From contig NZ_JAFBCV010000003.1 in the NCBI RefSeq assembly GCF_016907895.1, positions 124,001 to 188,000 on the forward strand: 64,000 nucleotides of DNA, in the 5' to 3' direction. Position 1 is the first letter of the stretch; each line of letters begins with the position of its first letter. The translations under genes and the position numbers were made by a program. This document shows positions 9,627 through 18,628 of this stretch, piece by piece. The notes below the pieces were generated by a model. It saw nothing but the letters and a program-made list of their open reading frames with translations, was not told the origin of the DNA and did not search any database. The stretch is from Shouchella xiaoxiensis. GTDB taxonomy: Bacteria; Bacillota; Bacilli; Bacillales; Bacillaceae_D.

Positions 9627-9891
9627 CAACTTAAATAGGATAGATGAACCAATGACAAGGAATAGTAGTTAAGGGTTATAGATGTAAAGAGAGGGCTGCC
9701 AAGGCTGGAAGTAGCCTCATCTACCGAAACGAATGAACACCTTCGAGGCTTTTTTCCTGAACGATTTATTTAGTAGGGATGAACGTAGCTGGCGTTAACA
9801 GATAAAGTGGAGGCATTGCCTCAATTTGGGTGGTACCACGGGTTTAACTCTCGTCCCAGATGAAATTATTCATCTGAGGCGGGAGTTTTTT
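9627..9891 (+). promoter_or_regulatory. T-box riboswitch (hisS-aspS)
   Basis: The leader contains the T-box core TGGGTGGTACCACG at 9827-9840, which pairs with the uncharged tRNA acceptor end in the antiterminator. It is followed by an intrinsic terminator with arms about 9847-9863 and 9869-9887 and a T-run. The Stem I region spans roughly 9660-9760. The probable specifier region reads GAATGAACACCTTC (9731-9744); a His codon CAC lies at 9738-9740. The His reading fits the downstream gene, but the exact specifier frame is not certain. Confidence 0.88.
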
Positions 9892-9914
9892 GCATTTAAA
9901 AAAGGAGAGATTGT

Positions 9915-11204
9915 ATGTCGATTCAGTTACCAAGAGGAACGCAGGATATTTTGCCAGAAGATGTCGTCATCTGGCAATTAATTGAAAGAATAGCGAAAGA
10001 AACGTGCGAGACGTATCATTTTGAAGAAATACGTACCCCTATATTTGAGCACACAGAAGTTTTTACAAGAGGTGTTGGAGATACAACAGATATCGTTCAA
10101 AAAGAAATGTATACATTTAAAGACAGGGGAGATAGAAGCTTAACGCTGAGGCCTGAAGGAACAGCTTCAGTGGCAAGATCGTATGTGAATAACAAACTTT
10201 TTGGTTCAGCAAATCAACCAACGAAATTGTATTACACGGGACCAATGTTTCGATACGAACGACCTCAAGCTGGGCGGATGCGTCAATTTGTTCAGTTCGG
10301 TGTTGAAGCGCTTGGCAGTGCAAGTCCTCAACTGGATGCAGAAGTTTTGGCTTTATTAATCGACATTTGTAAAAAATTAGGGATTGTTAACTTGAAGCTT
10401 GTCATCAATTCACTTGGTGATTCAGAAAGCAGAACGTCCCATCGAGAAGCATTAATCAATCATTTTAAACCTGCAATTAGTGAGTTTTGTAGTGATTGTC
10501 AAATTCGTCTTGAAAAAAATCCATTAAGAATTCTAGATTGTAAAAAGGACCGGGATCACCCGTTACTTCAAAGCGCACCTTCTATTCTTGAATTCTTAAA
10601 TGAAGAATCGGATTCTTATTTCCAACAATTGAAAAAGACGCTTGATTTACTTGGGATTCGTTATGAAGTTGATCCGACTTTAGTACGTGGTCTTGATTAT
10701 TATAACCATACTGCTTTTGAACTAATGAGCACTGCACCTGGATTTGGGGCCATTACAACATTATGTGGTGGTGGACGTTATAATGGTCTGGTTCAAGATT
10801 TTGGAGGACCAGAAACGCCAGGTATCGGTTTTGCGTTCAGTATCGAGCGATTCATCCTAGCAATGAAAGCGGAGCAGGTCTCTCTACCTGAACGGGCAAA
10901 ACTGGATGCATACATTGTTGCACTTGGAGATGAAGCGGCTGCCTATGCACCGAAATTGTTGCATGAGCTTAGGAAAGCAGGTATTCGAGCAGATAAAGAC
11001 TATTTAGATAAAAAAATGAAAGCACAATTAAAGGCAGCTGATCGATATGGTGCTGCATGTACAGTCATTATCGGTGATGAAGAGATGGAAAAAAGAGAAG
11101 CTGTTGTAAAGAATATGGTTACCGGTGAACAAAAACATGTATCATTTAGCCAATTAACAGCGAGTATTAAAGAAAGCATTCAAGGAGGAAACGAAATTGT
11201 TTAA
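9915..11204 (+). CDS. hisS: Histidyl-tRNA synthetase
   Basis: A class II synthetase of 429 residues. Visible signatures are the N-terminal [11 protein letters not shown], motif 2 with [17 protein letters not shown], the histidine loop [22 protein letters not shown], and motif 3 [11 protein letters not shown], followed by the anticodon-binding domain. Length is normal. The ATG at 9915 follows AAAGGAGAG. It is the first gene after the T-box leader and overlaps aspS by 8 bases. Confidence 0.97.
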   Translation: MSIQLPRGTQDILPEDVVIWQLIERIAKETCETYHFEEIRTPIFEHTEVFTRGVGDTTDIVQKEMYTFKDRGDRSLTLRPEGTASVARSYVNNKLFGSANQPTKLYYTGPMFRYERPQAGRMRQFVQFGVEALGSASPQLDAEVLALLIDICKKLGIVNLKLVINSLGDSESRTSHREALINHFKPAISEFCSDCQIRLEKNPLRILDCKKDRDHPLLQSAPSILEFLNEESDSYFQQLKKTLDLLGIRYEVDPTLVRGLDYYNHTAFELMSTAPGFGAITTLCGGGRYNGLVQDFGGPETPGIGFAFSIERFILAMKAEQVSLPERAKLDAYIVALGDEAAAYAPKLLHELRKAGIRADKDYLDKKMKAQLKAADRYGAACTVIIGDEEMEKREAVVKNMVTGEQKHVSFSQLTASIKESIQGGNEIV

Positions 11205-12969
11205 ACGAACACATTACTGTGGTGAAATTGGAGAGAAACAAATTGGCCAAGCAGTTGAGTTAAAAGGCTGGGTTCAAAGAAGACGTGATTTAGGTCAAGT
11301 GATTTTCCTGGACTTGCGTGATCGTTCAGGTGTTGTCCAAGTCGTTTGTAGTCCGGACATTAATAAAGAGGCTTTAGAAGGAGCTGACCGTGTCCGTAAT
11401 GAATACGTTGTTGCTTTAAAAGGAACGGTTGTTGCTCGTAACGAGGCTGCTGTTAATGAAAAACTTGCGACGGGTAAAATAGAAATTCACATAGAAGAAT
11501 TTGAACTTCTAAATGCATCTAAGCCGCTTCCTTTCCAAATTGAAGCAAACACAGATGCTTCTGAAGATGTGCGCTTAAAATATCGCTATTTGGACTTGCG
11601 CCGTCCTGATATGCAACAAGCATTTAAGCTTAGACACACAGTAATGAAAACAGTGCGTGACTTCTTTGACAATGATGGGTTCTTAGAAATTGAAACACCA
11701 ATGCTCACAAAAAGCACACCTGAAGGAGCGCGTGATTACTTAGTACCAAGCCGTGTTCATCAAGGTGAGTTTTATGCATTACCGCAATCTCCGCAAATCT
11801 TTAAACAATTGCTGATGGTGGCAGGATATGAGAAGTATTTTCAAATTGTACGCTGTTTCCGTGATGAAGATTTACGAGCGGATCGTCAGCCTGAGTTTAC
11901 TCAGATAGATGTAGAGGCAAGCTTCCTAGATACAGAAGATATTCTAGCGATGGCAGAGAAGCTGATGCAAAAATTAATGAAAGAAACACATGATTTAACG
12001 ATTGAGGAATCATTTCAACGAATGACTTATGATGATGCGATGAATCGGTACGGGTCTGACAAACCAGATACGCGCTTTGAAATGGAACTTGTTGACCTAA
12101 CTGAAGTTTTGGTCGACACACAGTTTAAAGTCTTTAAAACGGCGCTTGAATCTGGAGGAATCGTTAAGGGGCTTACGCTTACAGGTGGAGCCAATAAAAT
12201 GTCTCGAAAAGAGATCGATGCATTAACTGATTTTGTTAAACCATATGGAGCAAAAGGGCTTGCATGGCTTAAAGTTGAAGAAGAAGGATTGAAAGGCCCG
12301 ATTGCTAAATTTTTTGATGAACAGCAGGCGAGAGAATTACTTACAACAATGAAGGCAGATGTTGGCGATTTACTTTTTTTTGGTGCTGATAAAAAACAAG
12401 TGGTGTTTGATTCTTTAGGAGCGCTGCGCTTAAAGTTTGGTAAAGAATTTGATTTGATTGATCAAAGTAAATTTCATTTTCTTTGGGTTACTGATTTTCC
12501 TCTTGTTGAGTACGACGATCAAGCAGGTCGATATGTTGCCTTACACCATCCATTTACTCGTCCGAAAGCAGAAGATGAGCACTTGATGGCAACGGACCCT
12601 GCTAATGTGCGAGCGGAAGCCTATGATTTGGTTCTAAATGGCTATGAGCTTGGTGGTGGGTCCCAGCGTATTTACGAACGTGATTTACAAGAGAAAATGT
12701 TTAGTCTGCTTGGGTTCTCTGAAGAGGCAGCAAGAGAAGAGTTTGGCTTTTTGCTAGATGCATTTGAATACGGCACACCTCCACATGGTGGTATTGCTCT
12801 TGGTCTTGACCGGATTGTGATGCTTCTTGCGCAAAAAAATAATTTAAGAGAAGTCATTGCATTTCCAAAAACAGCTAGTGCAAGTGATTTGTTAACGGCA
12901 GCACCGAGTAAGGTGAGCCTTGAGCAATTAATTGATTTGAACCTATCTGTATTAGGAAAACGCAGTTGA
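11197..12969 (+). CDS. aspS: Aspartyl-tRNA synthetase
   Basis: A class II bacterial-type AspRS of 590 residues: N-terminal OB-fold anticodon-binding domain ([20 protein letters not shown]), catalytic core with the [20 protein letters not shown] segment and [11 protein letters not shown], an inserted GAD domain, and the C-terminal motif 3 [14 protein letters not shown]. It starts with TTG at 11197, 8 bases after AAGGAGG, inside the 3' end of hisS. Two synthetases therefore share one T-box. Its stop codon overlaps the -35 of the next promoter. Confidence 0.97.
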   Translation: MFKRTHYCGEIGEKQIGQAVELKGWVQRRRDLGQVIFLDLRDRSGVVQVVCSPDINKEALEGADRVRNEYVVALKGTVVARNEAAVNEKLATGKIEIHIEEFELLNASKPLPFQIEANTDASEDVRLKYRYLDLRRPDMQQAFKLRHTVMKTVRDFFDNDGFLEIETPMLTKSTPEGARDYLVPSRVHQGEFYALPQSPQIFKQLLMVAGYEKYFQIVRCFRDEDLRADRQPEFTQIDVEASFLDTEDILAMAEKLMQKLMKETHDLTIEESFQRMTYDDAMNRYGSDKPDTRFEMELVDLTEVLVDTQFKVFKTALESGGIVKGLTLTGGANKMSRKEIDALTDFVKPYGAKGLAWLKVEEEGLKGPIAKFFDEQQARELLTTMKADVGDLLFFGADKKQVVFDSLGALRLKFGKEFDLIDQSKFHFLWVTDFPLVEYDDQAGRYVALHHPFTRPKAEDEHLMATDPANVRAEAYDLVLNGYELGGGSQRIYERDLQEKMFSLLGFSEEAAREEFGFLLDAFEYGTPPHGGIALGLDRIVMLLAQKNNLREVIAFPKTASASDLLTAAPSKVSLEQLIDLNLSVLGKRS

Positions 12970-12994
12970 CAGAATTCAATAGACAATTTATAAT
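12966..12994 (+). promoter_or_regulatory. Full-consensus SigA promoter of the SAM-I/hom unit
   Basis: TTGACA (12966-12971) and TATAAT (12989-12994) with 17-base spacing, a perfect consensus match. The aspS stop codon TGA (12967-12969) is embedded in the -35. The strong promoter is held in check by the SAM-I riboswitch downstream. Confidence 0.92.
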
Positions 12995-13028
12995 CGCTTT
13001 ACTATCAATTTAGTTTAACTGAATAAAA

Positions 13029-13173
13029 CTTATCCAGAGTGGTGGAGGGAACTGACCCGACGAAGCCCGGCAACCTGACAAGATTCATAGTCAAGGTGCT
13101 CCTTTCAGCAGAACAATTTGTTCTGAAAGATAAGCGTGGTAGCCCCCTTTTCTTTCGAAAAGGGGGCTTTTTA
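13029..13173 (+). promoter_or_regulatory. SAM-I (S-box) riboswitch with terminator
   Basis: The S-box core is recognisable: CTTATCCAGAG at 13029, GTGGAGGGA, GAAGCCCGGCAACC, AAGGTGCTCC and the closing GATAAG near 13129-13134 that completes P1. An intrinsic terminator follows, AGCCCCCTTTTC (13141-13152) pairing with GAAAAGGGGGCT (13157-13168) and a T-run. High S-adenosylmethionine should stop transcription before the homoserine dehydrogenase gene. Confidence 0.95.
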
Positions 13174-13193
13174 TTTTTGAAGAGAGGGTGTTT

Positions 13194-14414
13194 ATGTTGA
13201 AAATTGGATTAATTGGCTTCGGAACAGTAGGAACTGGGATTTATGAAAGGTTAATAAGAACGAGAGGCGACATTGAAAAAGTAACTGGTCAATCGTTTAC
13301 AATTGAGGCTATTTTAATTAAAGACAAATTAAAGAAACGCCGATATCCTACTGAACAGTTTGTTTCATCTTGGGAAGAGTTTAAGTCATGTGGACCATAT
13401 GACTTCGTATTTGAGGCGATGAACGGAATTGATTTAGCTAAAATGTATACAGGTGAGTTACTTAGCGAAGGGACAACTGTTATTAGTGCGAACAAAAAGT
13501 TGGTTGCAACACATGGTCAAATGCTTGATCAGATAGCAAAGGAAGCTGGTGTTTACTATGGTTGGGATGCGGCCGTTTGCGGGGTTATCCCTATTGTAAA
13601 TTCATTGAAAAGTGTGTTTTTAACAACTGAAATCTATGCTATTACTGGGGTTTTAAATGGAACAACAAATTATATTCTAACAAAGATGGCTACAGGTCAA
13701 ACATACGAGGATTCTTTACAGGAAGCTAGGTTGCTCGGCTACGCTGAAGAAGATCCAACAGATGATGTAGATGGTTGGGACGCGGTTTATAAAACATGCT
13801 TGTTAGCGAAGAGTTGTTACAATAAGTGGCTCAATATAGAGGATGTAAAGCGATCTGGTATTAGTCAAGTTGAAGCTTGGCATGCTAGTGGAGCTAAGGA
13901 ATTTGGCTGGTCGCTTAAATTAGTAGGAGAACTCGTTTATGATGGAGAGGATTGTGTTAAGGGCAGTGTTCAACCGACCATTATTGTAAACGACCATGTT
14001 TTGTCAACAGTAGACGGGGTTATGAATGGCATATGTCTTGATGGGGAGGCAATTGATCAAATACTAATTGCTGGAGCAGGTGCAGGTAAAGCGCCAACTG
14101 CTAACAGTGCGGTTGAAGACTTTGTTTTCCATCAACAACATCATTTGTTTAAACCGAAAAGTTCATTAAGAAAAAAAGAAGAATTAGATAAGCAAACAAT
14201 TGGGAAGGAATTGTGGTTTGTAGAGGAAGATCAATTGACTCAAGCGCTGCCTTATTTAGAGAAGACAAAAATATTAGATAAGCGAACCGTAAAGGAAGGG
14301 ACGATCTTTTATGTTGAGTCAATTAGCGAAACCCCTCCCTTTCCGATATACCCATGTTTGAGTAAAGAATTGGAAAGCAAGGTTTCGCAAAAAGAGGCAG
14401 TTTTAAAGATCTGA
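13194..14414 (+). CDS. Homoserine dehydrogenase-family protein under SAM-I control
   Basis: The 406-residue protein has the NAD(P) motif IGLIGFGTVGTGIYERL at the N-terminus, then TVISANKKLVA, the family signature GVLNGTTNYILTKM and GYAEEDPTDDVDGWDA, which carry catalytic and metal-site residues, and GAGAGKAPTANSAVEDF. It therefore looks like an active aspartate-semialdehyde reductase making homoserine. The roughly 85 C-terminal residues do not resemble an ordinary ACT domain. The ATG at 13194 follows GAGGGTG; a GTG at 13188 overlaps that ribosome site and is unlikely. S-box control points to methionine supply. Its stop overlaps the converging gene by 12 bases. Confidence 0.88.
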   Translation: MLKIGLIGFGTVGTGIYERLIRTRGDIEKVTGQSFTIEAILIKDKLKKRRYPTEQFVSSWEEFKSCGPYDFVFEAMNGIDLAKMYTGELLSEGTTVISANKKLVATHGQMLDQIAKEAGVYYGWDAAVCGVIPIVNSLKSVFLTTEIYAITGVLNGTTNYILTKMATGQTYEDSLQEARLLGYAEEDPTDDVDGWDAVYKTCLLAKSCYNKWLNIEDVKRSGISQVEAWHASGAKEFGWSLKLVGELVYDGEDCVKGSVQPTIIVNDHVLSTVDGVMNGICLDGEAIDQILIAGAGAGKAPTANSAVEDFVFHQQHHLFKPKSSLRKKEELDKQTIGKELWFVEEDQLTQALPYLEKTKILDKRTVKEGTIFYVESISETPPFPIYPCLSKELESKVSQKEAVLKI

Positions 14415-14717
14415 TCGAAATTTTGTTTCCGGAACGAGTTTTTTAAATTCTTTAATTAGAGTCTCTGGTTTTGATTTTATCTTAAAAGTGGACACCCCTT
14501 GGCTCGTATGCAAATATAGGAAACCTAGAGAATTCTCTGATTGACTTGGAAATCGAAATGAGATATCGAACACTGACGTCAGTGGGAAATAATCATCTTG
14601 TACTTGAATACGATCTTCAAATAGTTGAAGTTCAAAAGAAGTTTCGACTACCCTTTTTTCCAGTATACCTATCTCTTGAGTTACTTCAATACAACGTTGT
14701 GTGACAAGAGCTTCCAA
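14403..14717 (-). CDS. Small uncharacterised protein, possible PH-like fold
   Basis: The 104-residue product has no signal peptide or membrane helix. Alternating beta-type segments (FELQLFEDRIQV, YFPLTSVFDISFRF, LGFLYLHTSQGVSTFKIK) followed by a final helix (PETLIKEFKKLV) resemble bacterial PH-domain proteins; this is a fold impression only. The best start is TTG at 14717, seven bases after a full AAGGAGGT. It converges with the homoserine dehydrogenase gene and overlaps its end by 12 bases, with no terminator visible between them. Confidence 0.7.
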   Translation of the reverse strand: MEALVTQRCIEVTQEIGILEKRVVETSFELQLFEDRIQVQDDYFPLTSVFDISFRFPSQSENSLGFLYLHTSQGVSTFKIKSKPETLIKEFKKLVPETKFRSDL

Positions 14718-14855
14718 AATGCAGACCTCCTTTTTAATCAACTTATCATATTTTTGTTGAAAACTCGAATGATTATACTGTTTATTTATTAAAATGAAGG
14801 GTAGTTAATAGAGAAGAGGACGTGTGAGTCAAACGTCACAATTTTTAGATAAAGA

Positions 14856-14884
14856 TTGATTTTAACGATTTCATCTGCTATAGT
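14856..14884 (+). promoter_or_regulatory. SigA promoter of 6S RNA
   Basis: TTGATT (14856-14861) and TATAGT (14879-14884) spaced by 17 bases. The predicted start near 14891 fits the 5' end of the 6S RNA helix. Confidence 0.7.
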
Positions 14885-14890
14885 CATCTT

Positions 14891-15080
14891 AATAACATAT
14901 CCTGATATGTGCGTATGGTTTGTAATTCTTTGAGCCAACACCTTAAAAAAGGGAGCTTGCCGTTACAGATCTGATTACATGCCTCGGTAGCTGAGGACTT
15001 AAAATGATTGGTACAAAGCACCCACCTGCCTGGCAGGTTCAAAGCTTCATTTTCCTACGGCATGATCGGGATATTGTATA
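14891..15080 (+). ncRNA. ssrS: 6S RNA (6S-1 / BsrA type)
   Basis: A roughly 190-base non-coding segment whose ends pair: ATATCCTGAT (14897-14906) with ATCGGGATAT (15065-15074, including wobble). Between them are blocks typical of Bacillus 6S-1, such as TTCTTTGAGCCAACACCTT and GGGAGCTTGCCGTTACA around the central bulge that mimics an open promoter. 6S RNA binds SigA-RNA polymerase and restrains it in stationary phase. It lies just upstream of tcdA, the same place as bsrA in B. subtilis, which strongly supports the call. Confidence 0.88.
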
Positions 15081-15089
15081 GTTTGTGAA

Positions 15090-15119
15090 GTAACCAGATT
15101 TGGTTGCTTTTTTTTATGT
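15090..15119 (+). terminator. Terminator after 6S RNA
   Basis: A short stem AACCA/TGGTT near 15092-15105 followed by a run of eight T residues. The stem is weak but well placed. Confidence 0.6.
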
Positions 15120-15181
15120 GTTTTTTTTAGGAAGTGTGATATGATCACAAAAGTTCACTCAGAAGGAGTTTGATTATACAA

Positions 15182-15949
15182 ATGCTACATCAATTTTCAA
15201 GAAATGAGTTAGCGATTGGCCATGACGGTCTTAATCGTTTAAAGCGAAGTACGGTGGCTGTTTTAGGAGTAGGTGGTGTGGGATCATTTTCTGCAGAAGC
15301 ACTCGCACGTTCAGGTGTCGGTAAAATTGTCTTAGTTGATAAAGATGATGTTGATATTACGAATGTAAATCGTCAAATTCACGCGTTGCTTTCAACGGTT
15401 GGAAAACCTAAAGTTGATTTAATGGCAGAGCGTATTCATGATATTAATCCAGACTGTGAAGTGGTTTCATTGAAAATGTTTTATACAGAAGAGACGTATG
15501 AATCTTTCTTTAATCACAATTTAGATTTTGTTATTGACGCAAGCGATACCATTTCATATAAAATACATCTAATTAAAGAATGTCGAAAAAGACAAATTCC
15601 TTTAATCTCTAGTATGGGCGTTGCAAATAAGATGGATCCGACGCGCTTAAAGATTACCGATATTTCAAAAACGAGTTATGATCCTATTGCAAAAGTTATT
15701 CGTACCCGTTTAAGAAAAGAGGGCATTCACAAAGGTGTAACAGTTGTGTTTTCAGATGAATCGCCTATATTAATACGGGAAGATATTCGCAAAGAAATTG
15801 TACCTGAAACTGCGGAGAAAAGTTCAATCCGAAAAGCAAAATTACCTCCTTCTTCTAATGCGTTTGTCCCGTCAGTATCTGGTTTAATTATGGCTGGTCA
15901 CGTTATTACGACCTTACTTGAAGGAATTGAAGTTAAAAGACAGACGTAA
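15182..15949 (+). CDS. tcdA: tRNA threonylcarbamoyladenosine dehydratase
   Basis: TcdA is an E1-like enzyme that uses ATP to cyclise t6A37 in tRNA to ct6A. The 255-residue protein begins MLHQFSRNELAIG, as in the B. subtilis protein, and has the ThiF nucleotide-binding motif GVGGVGSFSAEALARSG, then VDKDDVDITNVNRQIHAL and DFVIDASDTISYK. The ATG at 15182 is preferred over an upstream TTG at 15170, which abuts the Shine-Dalgarno (AAGGAG). The terminator at the 3' end is shared with rsfA. Confidence 0.92.
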   Translation: MLHQFSRNELAIGHDGLNRLKRSTVAVLGVGGVGSFSAEALARSGVGKIVLVDKDDVDITNVNRQIHALLSTVGKPKVDLMAERIHDINPDCEVVSLKMFYTEETYESFFNHNLDFVIDASDTISYKIHLIKECRKRQIPLISSMGVANKMDPTRLKITDISKTSYDPIAKVIRTRLRKEGIHKGVTVVFSDESPILIREDIRKEIVPETAEKSSIRKAKLPPSSNAFVPSVSGLIMAGHVITTLLEGIEVKRQT

Positions 15950-15978
15950 AAAGGACCCTCGAATTAGGGTCCTTTTTA
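15947..15978. terminator. Bidirectional terminator between tcdA and rsfA
   Basis: AAAAAGGACCCT pairs with AGGGTCCTTTTT around a short loop, giving A/T tracts on both sides. It serves tcdA on the plus strand and the RsfA-type gene on the minus strand. Confidence 0.9.
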
Positions 15979-15982
15979 CAAT

Positions 15983-16606
15983 CTATTTATCCAGTTTCTC
16001 AAGACTTCCATTTGTCTCCATGCGGAAGTCATCCTGGCTGTCGGCATGATCTTCCAAAATAGACATGCGTCTCGCTCGATTCATAATCGTTATAAGTGAT
16101 TGATAGTCTTCTTCAATCATACTATGCTCTTGTTTATTTCGAGCAACTAGATGCTGCAATTCATTTAGTTTTGAAGTCACTTTTTGCAAATCGTTTCGGA
16201 GCTTTTCGTTTTCAACTTGCAAATCGCTGTTCCCCATCTTTTGATTTGATAATTGCTGTAACTGTTCAATGATTGAATCAACCGATATGGTTTCATTCAT
16301 TGCCTTTTCGCGCTTGAATGAATAGGTTGTTTGCTGACGTGGCCTCTCGAAAGCAGGAAAATAACTTGATGAAAGCATTCGTTTTCTTTCTTTTCGTTCT
16401 CTTTTTGCTTGGTCAATATGCTTTAAATGCTTTTGTCGAACGACTGCATTCCAACGGAATCCACAAGCTGCTGACGTACGATTTAAGGCATCGCCTACTT
16501 CATCAAATGCTTTTAATTGTGTGCTTCCTTCTTTTATATGTGTGAGTACTGATTCGGCAAGTAATACATCGTCTTCATGTGACCAAGCATCTTGTCTGAT
16601 TTTCAT
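15983..16606 (-). CDS. RsfA-family transcriptional regulator
   Basis: The 207-residue protein has an N-terminal Myb/SANT-like DNA-binding segment (RQDAWSHEDDVLLAESVL, then NRTSAACGFRWNAVVRQ), a basic linker (KRERKERKR) and a C-terminal coiled coil (about residues 120-185). This is the layout of RsfA, the forespore regulator under SigF in B. subtilis, and of its paralogues. Which paralogue this is cannot be decided. CAGGAG precedes the ATG. Its location beside rarA does not point to a particular target. Confidence 0.85.
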   Translation of the reverse strand: MKIRQDAWSHEDDVLLAESVLTHIKEGSTQLKAFDEVGDALNRTSAACGFRWNAVVRQKHLKHIDQAKRERKERKRMLSSSYFPAFERPRQQTTYSFKREKAMNETISVDSIIEQLQQLSNQKMGNSDLQVENEKLRNDLQKVTSKLNELQHLVARNKQEHSMIEEDYQSLITIMNRARRMSILEDHADSQDDFRMETNGSLEKLDK

Positions 16607-16708
16607 TGTTCCAACTCCTGCGTATATGTCGTTGGTACTACTTTTGCCAACCTTTTCATTTTTTATACTAGGTTATTAAAAAACGAGACCAGTAATCTTT
16701 ACTAGAAA

Positions 16709-16743
16709 AAAGCGCAAATGAGAGTCTCTCATTTGCGCTTTTT
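16709..16743 (-). terminator. Terminator after rarA
   Basis: AAGCGCAAATGAGAG and CTCTCATTTGCGCTT form a long stem with a three-base loop, followed by a T-run on the minus strand (TTTTTTCT). The stem overlaps the rarA stop codon. Confidence 0.9.
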
Positions 16744-17991
16744 ATATAAATCACCAAGTGCTTTCTCGAATTTACCGGTTTCATTGGGTTCAAAGTAAAT
16801 GTGGTTTTTAAAAGCATCTGGTAAGTATTGTTGTTTAACCCAAGCGTCTGGATAATCATGTGGGTACTTATAATCTATTCCTCTTCCTAGGTTTTTGGCG
16901 CCTTGATAATGTGCATCTTTTAAATGAAGGGGAATGTCACCTGATCCCCCTTCTCGTAGAGATTGAAGAGCAGCATCAATTGCTTTATTCGCACTGTTGC
17001 TTTTTGGTGAAAGTGCTAGTTCTACTACGGCGTTAGCTAATGGTATTCGAGCCTCTGGTAAACCAATTCTTTCAGCTGATTCAATCGCAGCAAGTGTTCT
17101 TGAACCTGCTTGAGGATTAGCTAAACCGATATCTTCATAAGCTATAACAAGCATTCGACGATGAATGCTGATGAGATCACCTGCTTCAAGTAGTCGTGCT
17201 AAGTAATGAAGGCTTGCATTCACATCGCTTCCACGAATTGATTTTTGAAAGGCAGATAGTACATCATAATGAGCATCTCCATCTTTATCGTGTTGAATGC
17301 TCTTTTTTTGTATACTTTGTTCAGCAGTTTTTAAGGAGATGGTTCTTAACCCGTTCTCTTTTTTAGGCGTTGACAATACAGCCAATTCAAGAGCATTTAA
17401 CGCTGAGCGAACATCCCCACCACATGCAAGGGATAGATGAGTAATGGCTTCTTTGTCGATGGTAACATTTTCATTACCTAAACCATGTTCTTTGTCGTTT
17501 AATGCTCTATTTAATGCTGTCTCAATATCAGTAGGCTGAAGTTGCTCAAGTTCAAAAATATGGCAACGACTGCGAATTGCCGGATTAATTGAATGATATG
17601 GATTTGCAGTTGTCGCACCAATTAAAAGGAGTAAGCCGCTTTCTAAATGAGGTAGTAAAAAATCTTGCTTTGCTTTATCAAGACGATGTACCTCATCGAG
17701 AATAAGGATTAATGAACCGTACATTTTAGCTTCAGCAACGGTTGTTTCCATATCTTTCTTATTGTGAACGGTCGCATTGAGTATGCGAAAATGGTGACCA
17801 AGAGAACCAGCAATTGCACTGGCAATGGAAGTTTTTCCAGTACCAGGTGGCCCGTATAAAATCATAGATGAGAGCTGGTCAGCTTCTATCATTCGGCGTA
17901 ACAGCATTCCTTTTCCGAGCAGCTGGTGTTGCCCAATTACATCATCAATAGAAGTGGGTCTCATCCGAAACGCTAACGGTTTTCGTTTCAT
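16729..17991 (-). CDS. rarA: Replication-associated recombination protein RarA (MgsA)
   Basis: RarA is a AAA+ ATPase that acts at stalled replication forks. The 420-residue product starts MKRKPLAFRMRPTSIDDVIG and has Walker A GPPGTGKTS, Walker B ILILDEVHR, the sensor segment LIGATTANPY, and the C-terminal tetramerisation domain (HYQGAKNLGRGIDYKYPHD). Length matches B. subtilis YrvN. The frame is open further upstream, but the ATG at 17991 follows GGGAGGA at correct distance. It is divergent from cymR. Confidence 0.94.
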   Translation of the reverse strand: MKRKPLAFRMRPTSIDDVIGQHQLLGKGMLLRRMIEADQLSSMILYGPPGTGKTSIASAIAGSLGHHFRILNATVHNKKDMETTVAEAKMYGSLILILDEVHRLDKAKQDFLLPHLESGLLLLIGATTANPYHSINPAIRSRCHIFELEQLQPTDIETALNRALNDKEHGLGNENVTIDKEAITHLSLACGGDVRSALNALELAVLSTPKKENGLRTISLKTAEQSIQKKSIQHDKDGDAHYDVLSAFQKSIRGSDVNASLHYLARLLEAGDLISIHRRMLVIAYEDIGLANPQAGSRTLAAIESAERIGLPEARIPLANAVVELALSPKSNSANKAIDAALQSLREGGSGDIPLHLKDAHYQGAKNLGRGIDYKYPHDYPDAWVKQQYLPDAFKNHIYFEPNETGKFEKALGDLYKKRK

Positions 17992-18068
17992 ATAAATCCT
18001 CCCGATTAGATTGTCTTCAAGTAGTGTAGCGTAGTCAAGCAAGCTTGTCCAAATCAGACGATTGGATG

Positions 18069-18099
18069 TTACCAATCAAATAGGGAAACGTGTTATAAT
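18069..18099 (+). promoter_or_regulatory. Extended -10 promoter of cymR
   Basis: TGTTATAAT, an extended -10 (core TATAAT at 18094-18099), lies about 87 bases before the cymR start. A -35 is poor (TTACCA at 18069 with 19-base spacing). Confidence 0.6.
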
Positions 18100-18185
18100 G
18101 TCAGGTGACATAAAACATCAGTAAGGTAAGACTTTATAGAATAAAGATTATGAGCAAATCACTTGATAAAAGGGGAGTATCGCTC

Positions 18186-18605
18186 TTGAAAATTTCGACA
18201 AAAGGCCGCTATGGCTTGACGATTATGATGGCATTAGCAAAAAAAACAGGTGAAGGGCCAGTATCCTTAAAATCAATTGCGAAGGAGTATAATCTCTCTG
18301 AGCATTATTTAGAACAGTTAATTGCACCACTCCGGAACGCGATGCTTGTAAAGAGTGTACGAGGGGCGTATGGTGGCTATATGCTAGCTAAAGAAGCTGA
18401 GACGATCACAGCAGGTGATATTATTCGCGTACTTGAAGGTCCCATTAGTCCGGTTGAAGTATTAGAAGATGAAGAACCTGCAAAACGCGATTTATGGATT
18501 AAAATTCGTGATGCTGTTAAAGATGTGTTGGATACAACTACACTTGCCGATCTTGCTAACTTCAAAGAAGAAGGGGAACAAGATTACTATATGTTTTATA
18601 TTTAA
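18186..18605 (+). CDS. cymR: Rrf2-family cysteine metabolism repressor CymR
   Basis: CymR represses sulphur and cysteine uptake genes, with CysK as partner in B. subtilis. The 139-residue protein reads KISTKGRYGLTIMMALA at the start and ends DYYMFYI, close to the B. subtilis sequence, with the winged-helix motif SEHYLEQLIAPLRNAMLVKS and RGAYGGYML. It contains no cysteine, so it cannot be an Fe-S Rrf2 protein like IscR. The start is TTG at 18186 after AGGGGAG. It is followed by iscS and mnmA. Confidence 0.93.
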   Translation: MKISTKGRYGLTIMMALAKKTGEGPVSLKSIAKEYNLSEHYLEQLIAPLRNAMLVKSVRGAYGGYMLAKEAETITAGDIIRVLEGPISPVEVLEDEEPAKRDLWIKIRDAVKDVLDTTTLADLANFKEEGEQDYYMFYI

Positions 18606-18628
18606 TTTTCACTGAAAGGTGTTTGGAA

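Noticed and set aside
13112-13124. GAACAATTTGTTC considered as a LexA box
   Set aside because: The gap is five bases instead of four, and it is a helix of the SAM-I riboswitch aptamer.
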